Shown here: piece by piece, positions 1-7,751 of the stretch
Layout: each line of letters opens with the position of its first letter
Position numbering within the stretch: position 1 is the stretch's first letter
From: UBA6772 sp963933205
GTDB lineage: Bacteria; Bacteroidota; Bacteroidia; Flavobacteriales; UBA7430
Length of the DNA stretch: 16,299 nt
Assembly (NCBI GenBank): GCA_963933205.1
Contig: CAWVTK010000033.1
Span: forward strand, 1 to 16,299
Reading direction: 5' to 3'
Translations under genes and position numbers: made by a program
Notes under the pieces: model-generated
Databases searched by the model: none
What the model saw: the letters and a program-made list of their open reading frames with translations, nothing else
What the model was told of the DNA's origin: nothing

Positions 1-534
1 CACGGAAAAAACATGGATACTAAAAAAGTAGCCTGGTGGATGGGTTTTACCGTTTTAGGTGGAGTCATTTTTATCGGGTCGCAAGCATGGGAATGGATGC
101 ACTTTATTCATGGAACTGCAGAAGGAGCTCTACAACTAGCCGATGGTAGCATTGCTAAAGTAATTGCTGCTGGAACAGAAGTAATGGGCCAAACTTATAA
201 TTTTGACGTATTAAGATTAGGTACCGAAAAATTTATTACAGATCCTATAACAATTGCCGCATTAAGTAATGGAGCAGAGCATGTATACGGAGCTAATATG
301 GTTGTAAATGAATACGGTTTACCTCAATTTGCAAACTTCTTCTTCTTTATTACTGGATTTCACGGATTTCACGTTTTTACAGGTGTATTGCTAAACTCGA
401 TTGTTTTTATTAACGTACTTTTTGGTACCTACGAAAAAAGAGGCCATTACGAAATGGTAGAGAAAGTAGGTTTATACTGGCACTTTGTAGATTTAGTTTG
501 GGTATTCGTATTTACCTTTTTCTACTTGGTATAA
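1..534 (+). CDS. ctaE: Cytochrome c oxidase subunit III, C-terminal part (5' partial)
   Basis: Subunit III of a haem-copper (aa3-type) cytochrome c oxidase, an integral part of the inner membrane terminal oxidase. The frame is open to the left edge: codons 1-12 read HGKN before the first ATG at 13, and the family normally has more N-terminal helices, so the true start lies outside the window and the ATG at 13 is probably internal. Visible hallmarks are a helix with the GSQAWEW motif (about nt 40-105), a helix with GFHGFHVFTG (about nt 322-430) and the terminal GLYWHFVDLVWVFVFTFF helix (about nt 472-531). A hydrophilic insert of about 70 residues lies between the first two, as in other Bacteroidota subunit III proteins. 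Subunit IV follows after 57 bases, so the two are probably cotranscribed. The family assignment is secure; only the 5' end is missing. Confidence 0.95.
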   Translation, partial: HGKNMDTKKVAWWMGFTVLGGVIFIGSQAWEWMHFIHGTAEGALQLADGSIAKVIAAGTEVMGQTYNFDVLRLGTEKFITDPITIAALSNGAEHVYGANMVVNEYGLPQFANFFFFITGFHGFHVFTGVLLNSIVFINVLFGTYEKRGHYEMVEKVGLYWHFVDLVWVFVFTFFYLV

Positions 535-591
535 AAGTTGAGCCCTGATTGTACTTACAAATTATATTAAAAAAAATAACACGCTTTAGAT

Positions 592-882
592 ATGTCACAC
601 GATACACACGGAGGAACAAAACAAATTTGGTTGGTTTTTTGGATACTATTAGCATTAACTACTGTTGAAGTTGCCCTTGGGATATACAAACCAGTAAGCT
701 ACCAAATACTTAAGTGGACCTTTATTATACTAACCCTAGTTAAAGCGTACTATATAGTAGCCTACTTTATGCACGTAAAGCACGAAACTAAAGGCTTTGC
801 TTGGACATTGGCACTGCCAACCTTTATCTTAATACCTTATTTATTATTTATACTGCTAACCGAAGCAAGTGACTTAATTTAG
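592..882 (+). CDS. Cytochrome c oxidase subunit IV (prokaryotic COX4 family)
   Basis: Small inner membrane subunit of the cytochrome c oxidase, 96 residues, the usual size for bacterial subunit IV (COX4_pro/CyoD-like). Three hydrophobic helices are predicted by eye at residues 11-31, 40-62 and 70-90. The family signature is the stretch around residues 51-65, KAYYIVAYFMHVKHE, a helix end followed by a basic His-rich loop. The short N-terminus is hydrophilic and His-containing (MSHDTHGG). It lies 57 bases after subunit III and only 2 bases before the next gene, which fits one operon. In this family subunit IV is not catalytic and is thought to help assembly or stability of the complex. No alternative assignment is likely. 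Confidence 0.92.
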   Translation: MSHDTHGGTKQIWLVFWILLALTTVEVALGIYKPVSYQILKWTFIILTLVKAYYIVAYFMHVKHETKGFAWTLALPTFILIPYLLFILLTEASDLI

Positions 883-884
883 GA

Positions 885-1601
885 ATGAAAAAAACATCAA
901 AAATCACAAAGGGGGTAGTACTATTTACAATATTAGTACTACCCTCTCTTTTGTACTTATACCTTACCTCTGGCAAGCACAACTTTGTTTACTTACCAAT
1001 AATTGCAAATCAGTCTCAGGCGTATATCCCCTTAGTAGAGGAAGACAGACAAGGAGAACCAAAACACCATTTCGTAAGTGATTTCCCATTAACAGATCAA
1101 ATTTCGTTTAGAGACCTTGACAGTAAAATAAAGCTGTTGTTTTTTTCTTATGCAGAAGATACGCTTACCTCACAATTAATAGCCTACATGCTTCAGACTG
1201 AAGTATGGTCGTATCTAGGAAATTATGAGGACATCTATTTTTTGAATTTCATTGTAGAGGATTCCACACATACTTTTGACCAATCTATCTACAAAGCTAA
1301 TGAAATACCTGAAAAACAATGGATTAACATCCCCGTTCAAAAAGACTCTTTAGCCGCTTTATTAGATAACAATGTTTTAGTTGGTAGTATAAAATCTAAA
1401 ATTGATCCTAAAAAAGACAGCAATTTTGGAGAAACCATAATTTGCGATAGAGAAGGAAGAATACGGGTAGGTTTTAACAATTCTGACCAAATGATGTTTA
1501 CTTACAACAACCTAAGTAAATTTGAAATTAAACTTCTTAGAGACGATCTAAAAGTACTATTAGCTGAATATCAAAGAGAATTAAAGAAGAGAAATGACTA
1601 G
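885..1601 (+). CDS. Membrane-anchored Sco-like protein lacking the copper ligands
   Basis: A 238-residue protein with one N-terminal membrane anchor (residues 10-28) and a predicted periplasmic domain. No strong family signature is visible, but its order of elements follows the true Sco protein just downstream. FVSDFPLTDQ (63-72) matches the strand-and-turn before the Sco core, KIKLLFFSYA (81-90) matches its VADFFFTSCP strand, FGETIICDREGRIRVGFNN (181-199) matches HSEYFILVDKKGRVRSGYDN, and both end in an amphipathic LLxDxLKxLL-type helix. At the places of the Sco CxxxC and His ligands it has SYAEDT and FGE, so it should not bind copper in the Sco way. It starts 2 bases after subunit IV and overlaps the next gene by 8 bases. 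Inferred role: a structural or chaperone helper in oxidase assembly. The homology is my reading of the pattern, not a profile hit. Confidence 0.7.
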   Translation: MKKTSKITKGVVLFTILVLPSLLYLYLTSGKHNFVYLPIIANQSQAYIPLVEEDRQGEPKHHFVSDFPLTDQISFRDLDSKIKLLFFSYAEDTLTSQLIAYMLQTEVWSYLGNYEDIYFLNFIVEDSTHTFDQSIYKANEIPEKQWINIPVQKDSLAALLDNNVLVGSIKSKIDPKKDSNFGETIICDREGRIRVGFNNSDQMMFTYNNLSKFEIKLLRDDLKVLLAEYQRELKKRND

Positions 1602-2247
1602 AGCTATCGCTGTTCTGCTATGTATTACTGGACTACTGTCTTGTAATTCAAAAAAAATAGAAAGGCTCGCTTTTGTAGGCCCTCAAGAAATCAGGAATAA
1701 CGACACCCTTTTCCATACCGTTCCTTCTTTTGCACTGGTAAATCAAGACAGCGATACCATTCGGAATTCAAATTTAGAAGGCAGTATTTATGTAGCCGAT
1801 TTTTTCTTTACAAGCTGTCCGTCTATTTGCCCTATAATGACAAACAATTTAGTGAAAGTACAGCGGGCATTTAAAGGTAATTCTAACTTTTCTTTAGTTT
1901 CACACACCGTTAATCCGGCATACGACCGAGAAGATATTTTAAAAGAATATGCAGCAAAAATGCATGCAGACACTAAAAATTGGCATTTTTTAACCGGAAC
2001 AAAAGAAGCTATTTACAATACGGCCTTCAACGGTTATTTTGCGAATGCTGGCGAAGATGAATTAGCACCTGGAGGATTTCTTCATTCCGAGTACTTTATT
2101 TTAGTAGACAAAAAAGGTAGAGTTAGATCTGGGTATGACAATCAAGGAAATGCCAGAGGGGTATACGACGGAACGAACGATCAAGATGTACAGCAACTAA
2201 TAAACGACATTAAAAGTTTACTAAAAGAAGACCTGAACGATGAATAA
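1594..2247 (+). CDS. Sco1/SenC family copper chaperone lipoprotein
   Basis: Thioredoxin-fold copper chaperone that in this family delivers copper to, or reduces the thiols of, the CuA site in oxidase subunit II. The 217-residue protein begins with a lipoprotein-type signal (LLSC, lipid-modified Cys17), so it is probably membrane-anchored on the periplasmic side. The CxxxC copper/redox motif is at Cys75-Cys79 (SCPSICPIM) and the third ligand is His164 in GFLHSEYFILVD, the expected spacing. The start is fixed by the signal peptide and overlaps the stop of the preceding gene by 8 bases. Its own stop overlaps the next start by 8 bases. Its place among oxidase subunits and DUF420 supports a role in cytochrome oxidase assembly. 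All key residues are present. Confidence 0.93.
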   Translation: MTRAIAVLLCITGLLSCNSKKIERLAFVGPQEIRNNDTLFHTVPSFALVNQDSDTIRNSNLEGSIYVADFFFTSCPSICPIMTNNLVKVQRAFKGNSNFSLVSHTVNPAYDREDILKEYAAKMHADTKNWHFLTGTKEAIYNTAFNGYFANAGEDELAPGGFLHSEYFILVDKKGRVRSGYDNQGNARGVYDGTNDQDVQQLINDIKSLLKEDLNDE

Positions 2248-2767
2248 TAAAAAAGCAAGTGTATTAATATACAGTATATCGGCCGCTGTGCTAGGTTTAG
2301 TTATCCTTTTATACAACTTACCACAAGCTCAAAACATTCCTGCATTTGTAAAGCACTTACCTAAATTACATGCCAGTATAAACGCTACTTGTTTTGTATT
2401 ACTACTCCTTTCATTAAGAGCCATAAAACAAAAGAAAACCGAATTACACAAAAACTTAAACCTCACAGCCTTTGCGCTTTCTTCTGTATTCATACTCTCT
2501 TATGTAACTTATCATTCTTTTGGTATTGAAACATCTTTTCCAACAGAAAACGCTCTTAGACCGGTATACCTATTCATATTAATAAGTCACATTATTTTAG
2601 CAACTCTAGTTTTGCCTATGGTATTGCTTTCATTCTACAAGGCTATTACAGGAGATATATCAGGGCATAAAAGAATAACAAAGTGGAGCATGCCCATCTG
2701 GATATATGTAACATTTACTGGAGTTGTGGTTTATTTAATGATAGCACCTTATTATACATTCTTATGA
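2240..2767 (+). CDS. DUF420 (CtaM/YozB-like) membrane protein
   Basis: A 175-residue polytopic inner membrane protein with hydrophobic helices near residues 8-24, 46-60, 75-92, 108-132 and 149-168. The pattern fits DUF420: LPKLHASINA (40-49), a His before the third helix (His70), YHSFG (91-95), LISHIILATLVLPM (114-127) and GHKRITKWSMPIWIYVTFTG (142-161). Several His residues sit at helix ends (44, 70, 92, 117, 143) and could bind haem or metal. The Bacillus/Staphylococcus relative YozB/CtaM is reported to be needed for an aa3-type oxidase, and the position between Sco and other oxidase genes agrees with an assembly role. The start overlaps the Sco stop by 8 bases and the end overlaps the next start by 4 (ATGA), implying translational coupling. 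The molecular function remains unknown. Confidence 0.88.
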   Translation: MNNKKASVLIYSISAAVLGLVILLYNLPQAQNIPAFVKHLPKLHASINATCFVLLLLSLRAIKQKKTELHKNLNLTAFALSSVFILSYVTYHSFGIETSFPTENALRPVYLFILISHIILATLVLPMVLLSFYKAITGDISGHKRITKWSMPIWIYVTFTGVVVYLMIAPYYTFL

Positions 2768-3000
2768 AACACACACTACTTATAATTCTATCTCTGTTGC
2801 TTACGAGTAAACTGTTCGCACAGGGCTGTTCTATGTGCAAAGCGGTGGCAGAAACCAGTGTTGCTGGAGGAAATTCCCAAGGAGCAGGTTTAAATGCAGG
2901 CATACTTTACATCATGGTATTTCCGTATATTTTAATAGGTGTTGGTTTTTATTTTTGGTGGAGACATCGCAAACAAATCCAAAAAGAACAAGAGTCTTAA
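2764..3000 (+). CDS. Small exported membrane protein with CxxC motif
   Basis: A 78-residue protein. A longer in-frame start exists at 2683, but it lies inside the DUF420 gene and would precede a normal signal peptide with unrelated sequence. The ATG at 2764 forms an ATGA overlap with the DUF420 stop and gives a signal peptide (residues 1-20, ending LFAQ), so I use it. The mature part starts at once with GCSMCK (Cys22 and Cys25), has a Gly/Asn-rich linker (31-44), one membrane helix (about 46-66, GILYIMVFPYILIGVGFYFWW) and a basic tail. The CxxC would face the periplasm next to the membrane, where it could be redox-active or bind copper or haem. Small proteins of this form occur next to Sco/DUF420 genes in Bacteroidota, as I recall; no function is established to my knowledge. 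Gene reality is well supported, function is inferred. Confidence 0.8.
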   Translation: MKHTLLIILSLLLTSKLFAQGCSMCKAVAETSVAGGNSQGAGLNAGILYIMVFPYILIGVGFYFWWRHRKQIQKEQES

Positions 3001-3067
3001 CATCTGTTAACATTTAAAACTCTTTGAATATTAGTACATTTACAGCAAATTAAATAATTCAGCATTT

Positions 3068-4381
3068 ATGAAAGTTATAAAAATACTAGCTTTTCTTTTG
3101 TCTTTTGCTTCGCTGCAAGCCCAACAAGTGTGGAGTTTGGAAGATTGTATAAACCATGCATTAGTAAATAACATCTCTTTAAAACAAAGTAAGCTCACAA
3201 TTGAGCTTAACGAAAATTCGTATACGCAATCGAAATTTCAACGTTATCCTTCTGTAAATGCGAATACTTCGGCAAATAGAAATACCGGTAGGAGTGTTAA
3301 CCCTAATACCAACCAATTTATTGAAGAAGTAATAACATCGGTAAACTTCTCATACTCCTCAAACATTACTCTATTTAATGGCTTTAAAAATACAAACCAA
3401 ATAAAAAAAGCTGCAAACGAATTACTTAAGAGTAAATACGATCTAGAATCGTCTAAAAATGAGTTAATTAGTAGTATCGCTTTAAGTTATTTGCAAATTT
3501 TATTTAACAAAGAATTATTCTACACATCAACAAAACAGTTGGACTTAATAAAGGCTCAGGAAACGAGAATAAATACACTTGTAGTGGCCGGATCTTTAGC
3601 TAAAGGTGAGCTCTTAAACATTCAGTCTCAAAAAGCACTAGAAGAACAGCGACTGATTCAGGCAGAAAATCAACTCAATTTATCAAAACTTCAATTGGCA
3701 CAACTTCTTGAAATTGAAAATTACCAAGACCTTACTTTAAAAGCTGAACAAATTAAAGTTCCAAAATTTATTCTAAAAAACAATATAAACGAAGACTACA
3801 AAGCTGCACTTTCTGTTCAAAGTACAATAAAAGCTTCTGAATTAGCTATAAGCAGCACTTTGTATGATTACAAAATTGCTCGAGCAAACTACTTGCCAAG
3901 CTTAAGCTTAAGTCACTCAATGAGTTCGCTATACATAGACAATATATCCGATTTGATTTCACCCAATAGTCAATTACAAAACAACTTACAAGGTGGAATA
4001 TCGTTCAGGTTAACCATTCCAATATTTAATAATTGGAACACTAGAACATCGGTAAACCAGAGTATAATTCAAATAGAAAACAGCAAACTAATTGCGCAAC
4101 AAACAAAAAATCAATTGCGTAAAAACATGGAGCAATCTTATGCAGACCAACTAGCGGCATACAAAAAACTCCAAGCAGCTCAAAAAGCTGCAGATGCATT
4201 TAAAGAATCGTTTACATACATTACCAATCGCTACGAGCTAGGTATGGTAAACAGCTATGAATTTAACGAGTCTAAAAACAACCTTATCAAGGCCGAGTCT
4301 GACGAGTTACAAGCCAAATACGACTTGATATTCAAAATTAAATTATACGAATTTTACACCCAATTAAAGTTTGAACTATGA
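3068..4381 (+). CDS. TolC family outer membrane efflux protein
   Basis: Trimeric outer membrane channel subunit of a tripartite efflux or secretion system, 437 residues, normal for the family. A signal peptide covers residues 1-18 (cut near LQA/QQ). The mature N-terminus has the typical opening WSLEDCINHALVNNISLKQS. Long Gln/Asn/Ala/Leu-rich helices follow (about 120-215 and 330-435). The C-terminal half repeats the pattern, with NRYELGMVNSYEFNESKNNL (387-406) as the usual entry into the second helical hairpin. Strand regions such as FSYSSNITLFNGF (93-105) and GGISFRLTIPIFNNW (309-323) match the two beta segments per repeat. It overlaps the adaptor gene by 4 bases (ATGA), so the two are coupled. 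A 67-base gap separates it from the oxidase cassette. The transported substrate cannot be told. Confidence 0.92.
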   Translation: MKVIKILAFLLSFASLQAQQVWSLEDCINHALVNNISLKQSKLTIELNENSYTQSKFQRYPSVNANTSANRNTGRSVNPNTNQFIEEVITSVNFSYSSNITLFNGFKNTNQIKKAANELLKSKYDLESSKNELISSIALSYLQILFNKELFYTSTKQLDLIKAQETRINTLVVAGSLAKGELLNIQSQKALEEQRLIQAENQLNLSKLQLAQLLEIENYQDLTLKAEQIKVPKFILKNNINEDYKAALSVQSTIKASELAISSTLYDYKIARANYLPSLSLSHSMSSLYIDNISDLISPNSQLQNNLQGGISFRLTIPIFNNWNTRTSVNQSIIQIENSKLIAQQTKNQLRKNMEQSYADQLAAYKKLQAAQKAADAFKESFTYITNRYELGMVNSYEFNESKNNLIKAESDELQAKYDLIFKIKLYEFYTQLKFEL

Positions 4382-5634
4382 AAAAGAAATCAGTAATAAT
4401 AATTGGTATAATAGTGCTACTTACAGCATTAATTATAGCAAAGAAAAAAGGATTTATTGGTGGAGAAGATTTAATAAGTGTAGAAACTGAAACAGTTTTC
4501 TTAGGATCAATCACAGAAACGGTACCTGCAAATGGTAAAATTCAGCCGGAAATGGAAGTGAAAATTTCTCCGGATGTTTCTGGCGAAATTATTGAGCTCA
4601 CCATTCAAGAGGGCGATTGGGTAGAGCAAGGAGATTTATTGTTGCGTATTAACCCAGAAATTTACCTGGCTAACCTGGACCGAATGAAGGCTAGTTTAAA
4701 CAACATGCGCTCTAGTTTAGCACAACAAAAATCTCAGTTAAAAAACACCGAATTAAATCATTTTAGAAACAGCAGCCTTTTTAAACAAGGAGCAATTTCA
4801 TCTTTAGAATACGAAGGAAGTGAAAACGCTTACGAAATGGCTCAGCTCGCGGTAGAAGCATCCCAGTTTAGTGTAAAAAGCTCCGAAGCATCGTTAAAGG
4901 AAGCACAGGATAATTTAAACAGGACTTCTATTTACGCTCCAATTTCTGGTACTATTTCTCGCTTAAATGTAGAGCAAGGAGAACGCGTGGTAGGAACGGC
5001 ACAAATGACGGGTACCGAACTTTTGAGGATTGCCGATTTAGAGCATATGGAAGTTGTGGTTGATGTAAGCGAAAACGATATTCTTAGAGTAAAACTAGGA
5101 GATGAAGCTGAAATTGATGTAGATGCTTACATGAAAGAAAAATTCTTAGGTATAGTAACCGAAATTGCAAATTCTGCTAATTTAATAGGAACATCAGCCG
5201 ATCAAGTTACCAATTTTGAAATAAAAATTAGAATACTTAAAAAATCCTACATACACCTTATGGCAACTCATAGCCAACCCTTTAGACCTGGAATGACGGC
5301 TTCGGTAGCCATTAAAACTCAAACCAAAGAAAACATTAAACTTTTATCTATTCAATCGGTAACTACACGAAAAGACAGTAGTTCTTTAGCACCAAGCACT
5401 AAAGAAAAATACAGCAGCGACAAAAATGAAAAGGAAGCTTTTGAGTGTGTATTTGTATACTCCAACGGACAGGTAAAATTAGTAGCTGTAGAAACAGGTA
5501 TTCAAGATGACCAAAATATAGAAATACTCTCTGGTCTGAGTTCTGGAGATGAAATAGTTAATGCTCCCTACAGTGCCGTCTCTAAAAAACTACGTAACAG
5601 CATGAAGGTAGAATTGAAAATAAAAGAAGACTAA
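4378..5634 (+). CDS. Efflux periplasmic adaptor (HlyD/MacA-like membrane fusion protein)
   Basis: Adaptor that bridges an inner membrane transporter to the TolC channel, 418 residues. It has one N-terminal membrane anchor (residues 5-20). The domains follow the family order: first lipoyl half (about 58-95, with ISPDVSGEIIELTIQEGDWV), coiled-coil hairpin (about 97-182), second lipoyl half (183-222, YAPISGTISRLNVEQGERV), beta-barrel (223-320, ending RPGMTASVAIKT) and membrane-proximal domain (355-415, VETGIQDDQNIEILSGLSSGDEIV). A Ser/Lys-rich insert at 331-354 interrupts the last part. The layout is closest to MacA-type adaptors of ABC exporters. Such genes are usually followed by ABC ATPase and permease genes, but here an OsmC gene follows after 130 bases, so its pump must be encoded elsewhere. 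The start is fixed by the ATGA overlap with the TolC gene. Confidence 0.9.
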   Translation: MKKKSVIIIGIIVLLTALIIAKKKGFIGGEDLISVETETVFLGSITETVPANGKIQPEMEVKISPDVSGEIIELTIQEGDWVEQGDLLLRINPEIYLANLDRMKASLNNMRSSLAQQKSQLKNTELNHFRNSSLFKQGAISSLEYEGSENAYEMAQLAVEASQFSVKSSEASLKEAQDNLNRTSIYAPISGTISRLNVEQGERVVGTAQMTGTELLRIADLEHMEVVVDVSENDILRVKLGDEAEIDVDAYMKEKFLGIVTEIANSANLIGTSADQVTNFEIKIRILKKSYIHLMATHSQPFRPGMTASVAIKTQTKENIKLLSIQSVTTRKDSSSLAPSTKEKYSSDKNEKEAFECVFVYSNGQVKLVAVETGIQDDQNIEILSGLSSGDEIVNAPYSAVSKKLRNSMKVELKIKED

Positions 5635-5764
5635 AGGTTAGAAGATCACATAGAGATACTGCTCTTTTTTGCTTTAATCTTTATCGATTTAGTAATCAAA
5701 AATAATCGAGCAAAATTAAAAGGGTATTTCGTATGTTTATAGGCATATTCCTAAGAAACAAAAA

Positions 5765-6166
5765 ATGACCTCTAAAGTAGTTTACCAAGAAGGCTTAAGA
5801 ACAGAAGCCACACACACAAAGTCGGGCAGTATAATTACTACAGATGCACCTATAGACAACCAAGGTAAAGGAGAAGCTTTTTCTCCTACGGACATAGTTG
5901 CAACTGCCTTAGCGTCGTGTATGCTTACGATTATGGGAATTAAATCCAAACAGCTAAACATTTCTTTAGAAGGCACAACTGCCGAAGTTCAAAAAGTAAT
6001 GGCTTCAGAGCCTCGGCGAATTTCCGAAATCATTATTCACATAAAAGCATCCTTTTCCGTAGATAATAAAACACGAATTATTTTAGAGAAATCTGCGCTT
6101 TCCTGCCCTGTAGCAAAATCTTTATCTCCCGAGCTCATTAGTAAAGTCCATTTTTCTTGGCAATAA
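5765..6166 (+). CDS. OsmC family protein (thiol peroxidase-like)
   Basis: A 133-residue cytoplasmic protein of the OsmC/Ohr superfamily, which reduces organic hydroperoxides through a pair of cysteines. Both are present in the expected context: Cys52 in TDIVATALASCMLTIMG (43-59) and Cys114 in LEKSALSCPVAKSLSPE (107-123). The length matches the short OsmC/YhfA-like branch rather than Ohr. The start is the ATG at 5765 with an A-rich leader (AAGAAACAAAAA) in front. It stands alone: 130 bases after the efflux adaptor and 42 before the peptidase. The adjacent genes do not indicate a pathway. Peroxidase activity is inferred from the Cys pair; the physiological substrate is unknown. Confidence 0.9.
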   Translation: MTSKVVYQEGLRTEATHTKSGSIITTDAPIDNQGKGEAFSPTDIVATALASCMLTIMGIKSKQLNISLEGTTAEVQKVMASEPRRISEIIIHIKASFSVDNKTRIILEKSALSCPVAKSLSPELISKVHFSWQ

Positions 6167-6208
6167 GCCCTGTGGTTAATTTACACTTACATTCATAAAA
6201 AAAAAGAC

Positions 6209-7573
6209 ATGAGGTTACTTATACTTTCTATAGTTTTATTAATTAACAGCGCATCTTATGCACAAGATGAGAAAACCCTACGAACCCTTTACGATTTAGC
6301 TTTAACTAAAAGTGAGGCATACGAAAACCTAAGAGACTTATGTAAAAACATAGGAGCAAGACTAAGCGGTTCGGCCGAAGCCGACAGCGCAGTAGTTTGG
6401 GCTCAAAACACGCTTACTGATTTAGGTTTAGACACTGTTTATTTACAAGAAATTATGGTACCTCATTGGGAAAGAGGTAAAAGAGAAAAGGTCTACTTTT
6501 TTAATGAGAAAGGCAAAAACACGCTTAAGGTTTGCGCATTAGGCGGCTCAATATCCACCGGTTTAAATCAATTTATTAAGGGTAGAGTTATCGAGGTTCA
6601 CTCTATTGAAGAATTAAACGCTCTAGCGGATTCTATAGTAAAAGGATCCGTCATTTTTTTTAACCGACCTATGGATCCTAAAAAAATAAGTACGTTTAGT
6701 GCTTACGGATCTTGCGTAGACCAACGCTATTCTGGAGCTACCGAAGCTTCTAAAAAAGGAGCCATTGCAGTGCTTATTCGCTCTATGAACTTAAGAAACG
6801 ATGATTTCCCTCACACAGGGAGTATGGGATATGAAGAAGGTACCGACTCAATCCCCGCTTTTGCTGTTTCCACAAACGATGCTAATTATTTAAGTGAGAA
6901 CATTAAAATCTATACTGATTTAGAGCTCACCTTAAAATCTCATTGCAAAACCTTTCCAGATAAAATATCGTACAATGTTATCGGCGAAATAAAGGGGTCA
7001 AAATACCCAAATGAATTCATTACAGTTGGAGGGCACTTAGACTCATGGGATGTTGGAGAAGGGGCTCAAGATGATGGAGCCGGAGTAGTACAATCGATAG
7101 AAGTATTACATTTATTAAAATTGATGAAGATTAAACCAAAGCACACCCTTCGTGTCGTTTTATTTATGAACGAAGAAAACGGAAATAGAGGTGGATTGGG
7201 TTATGCAGAAAAAGCAGCATCCGAAAATGAAAAGCATTTAATGGCTTTAGAAAGCGATAGAGGTGGCTTTTCGCCACGAGGATTCTCAGTAAACGGAACA
7301 CAAAAACAATTGGAGGAAATCAAAAAATGGAAATCGCTGTTTGAACCCTATGGCATACATGAATTTACTATGGGCTTTGCTGGGGTAGATATCAATCCAT
7401 TAAAAGATGATAAAATTTGTTTGATTGGACTCTCGCCAGACTCACAACGATATTTTGACCACCACCACTCCGATAACGACACTTTTGAAGAGGTTAATAA
7501 ACGAGAATTAGAACTGGGGGCTGCAAGCATGGCGTCATTAGTTTATTTAATAGATAAATATTGGTTGTACTAA
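6209..7573 (+). CDS. Exported M28 family zinc exopeptidase (carboxypeptidase Q-like)
   Basis: Secreted or periplasmic di-zinc exopeptidase, 454 residues, with a signal peptide (1-18, ending SYA/QDE). The catalytic core shows the complete M28 set: His276 (VGGHLDSWD), bridging Asp288 (GAQDDGAG), Glu322 as general base and Glu323 as zinc ligand (MNEENGNRGG), Asp350 (LESDRGG) and His420 in the DHHHSDND motif. Residues about 118-250 form the protease-associated insert usual for the carboxypeptidase Q/PGCP branch. The family cleaves dipeptides or N-terminal amino acids, so peptide scavenging outside the cytoplasm is the likely role. It is preceded by only 42 bases with an A9 run just before the start, and followed by a 178-base gap with an inverted repeat. 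No lipobox and no T9SS tail are seen, so a soluble periplasmic location is most likely. Confidence 0.93.
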   Translation: MRLLILSIVLLINSASYAQDEKTLRTLYDLALTKSEAYENLRDLCKNIGARLSGSAEADSAVVWAQNTLTDLGLDTVYLQEIMVPHWERGKREKVYFFNEKGKNTLKVCALGGSISTGLNQFIKGRVIEVHSIEELNALADSIVKGSVIFFNRPMDPKKISTFSAYGSCVDQRYSGATEASKKGAIAVLIRSMNLRNDDFPHTGSMGYEEGTDSIPAFAVSTNDANYLSENIKIYTDLELTLKSHCKTFPDKISYNVIGEIKGSKYPNEFITVGGHLDSWDVGEGAQDDGAGVVQSIEVLHLLKLMKIKPKHTLRVVLFMNEENGNRGGLGYAEKAASENEKHLMALESDRGGFSPRGFSVNGTQKQLEEIKKWKSLFEPYGIHEFTMGFAGVDINPLKDDKICLIGLSPDSQRYFDHHHSDNDTFEEVNKRELELGAASMASLVYLIDKYWLY

Positions 7574-7599
7574 ACCAAATGCCTGTAAGATTGCAAACT

Positions 7600-7621
7600 A
7601 CTTAATATCAACTCATTAAGT
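7600..7621. repeat. Inverted repeat after the peptidase gene
   Basis: ACTTAAT (7600-7606) and ATTAAGT (7615-7621) are perfect inverted copies with an 8-base spacer. A flanking T-G wobble and a C-G pair can lengthen the RNA stem to 9. It begins 27 bases after the peptidase stop. No T-run follows, so it is not a canonical terminator. It could stabilise the 3' end of the mRNA or be a binding site; AT-rich chance pairing is also possible. The rest of the 7574-7751 gap shows no convincing promoter. Confidence 0.4.
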
Positions 7622-7751
7622 GGCGTATTAATCATTTAATTCGAAAACTAAATTTACATTAAAATTCAGCGTTCCAAAAATTAGTATTCTTTAAGAAGTA
7701 GGTTAGTTTGAATAAAATCATATATTACATGAAAATATAAACAACTGAAAG

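Noticed and set aside
2683..2763. Longer start for the small CxxC protein at 2683
   Set aside because: The extension lies wholly inside the DUF420 gene in another frame and would bury a normal signal peptide; the ATGA overlap at 2764 is a better start.
2835..3017. 60-residue + strand frame overlapping the small CxxC protein
   Set aside because: It is out of frame with the well-supported gene and has a basic, composition-driven sequence without export or domain signals.
3035..3042. TACATTTA as a -7 box for the TolC gene
   Set aside because: The box fits loosely, but no TTTG/TTG lies 19-21 bases upstream (the only TTTG is 8 bases away), so I do not list it as a promoter.
5660..5682. AGAG/CTCT hairpin with T-run after the adaptor gene as a terminator
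   Set aside because: Only four pairs with a six-base loop; too weak to call, although the T6 run is suggestive.
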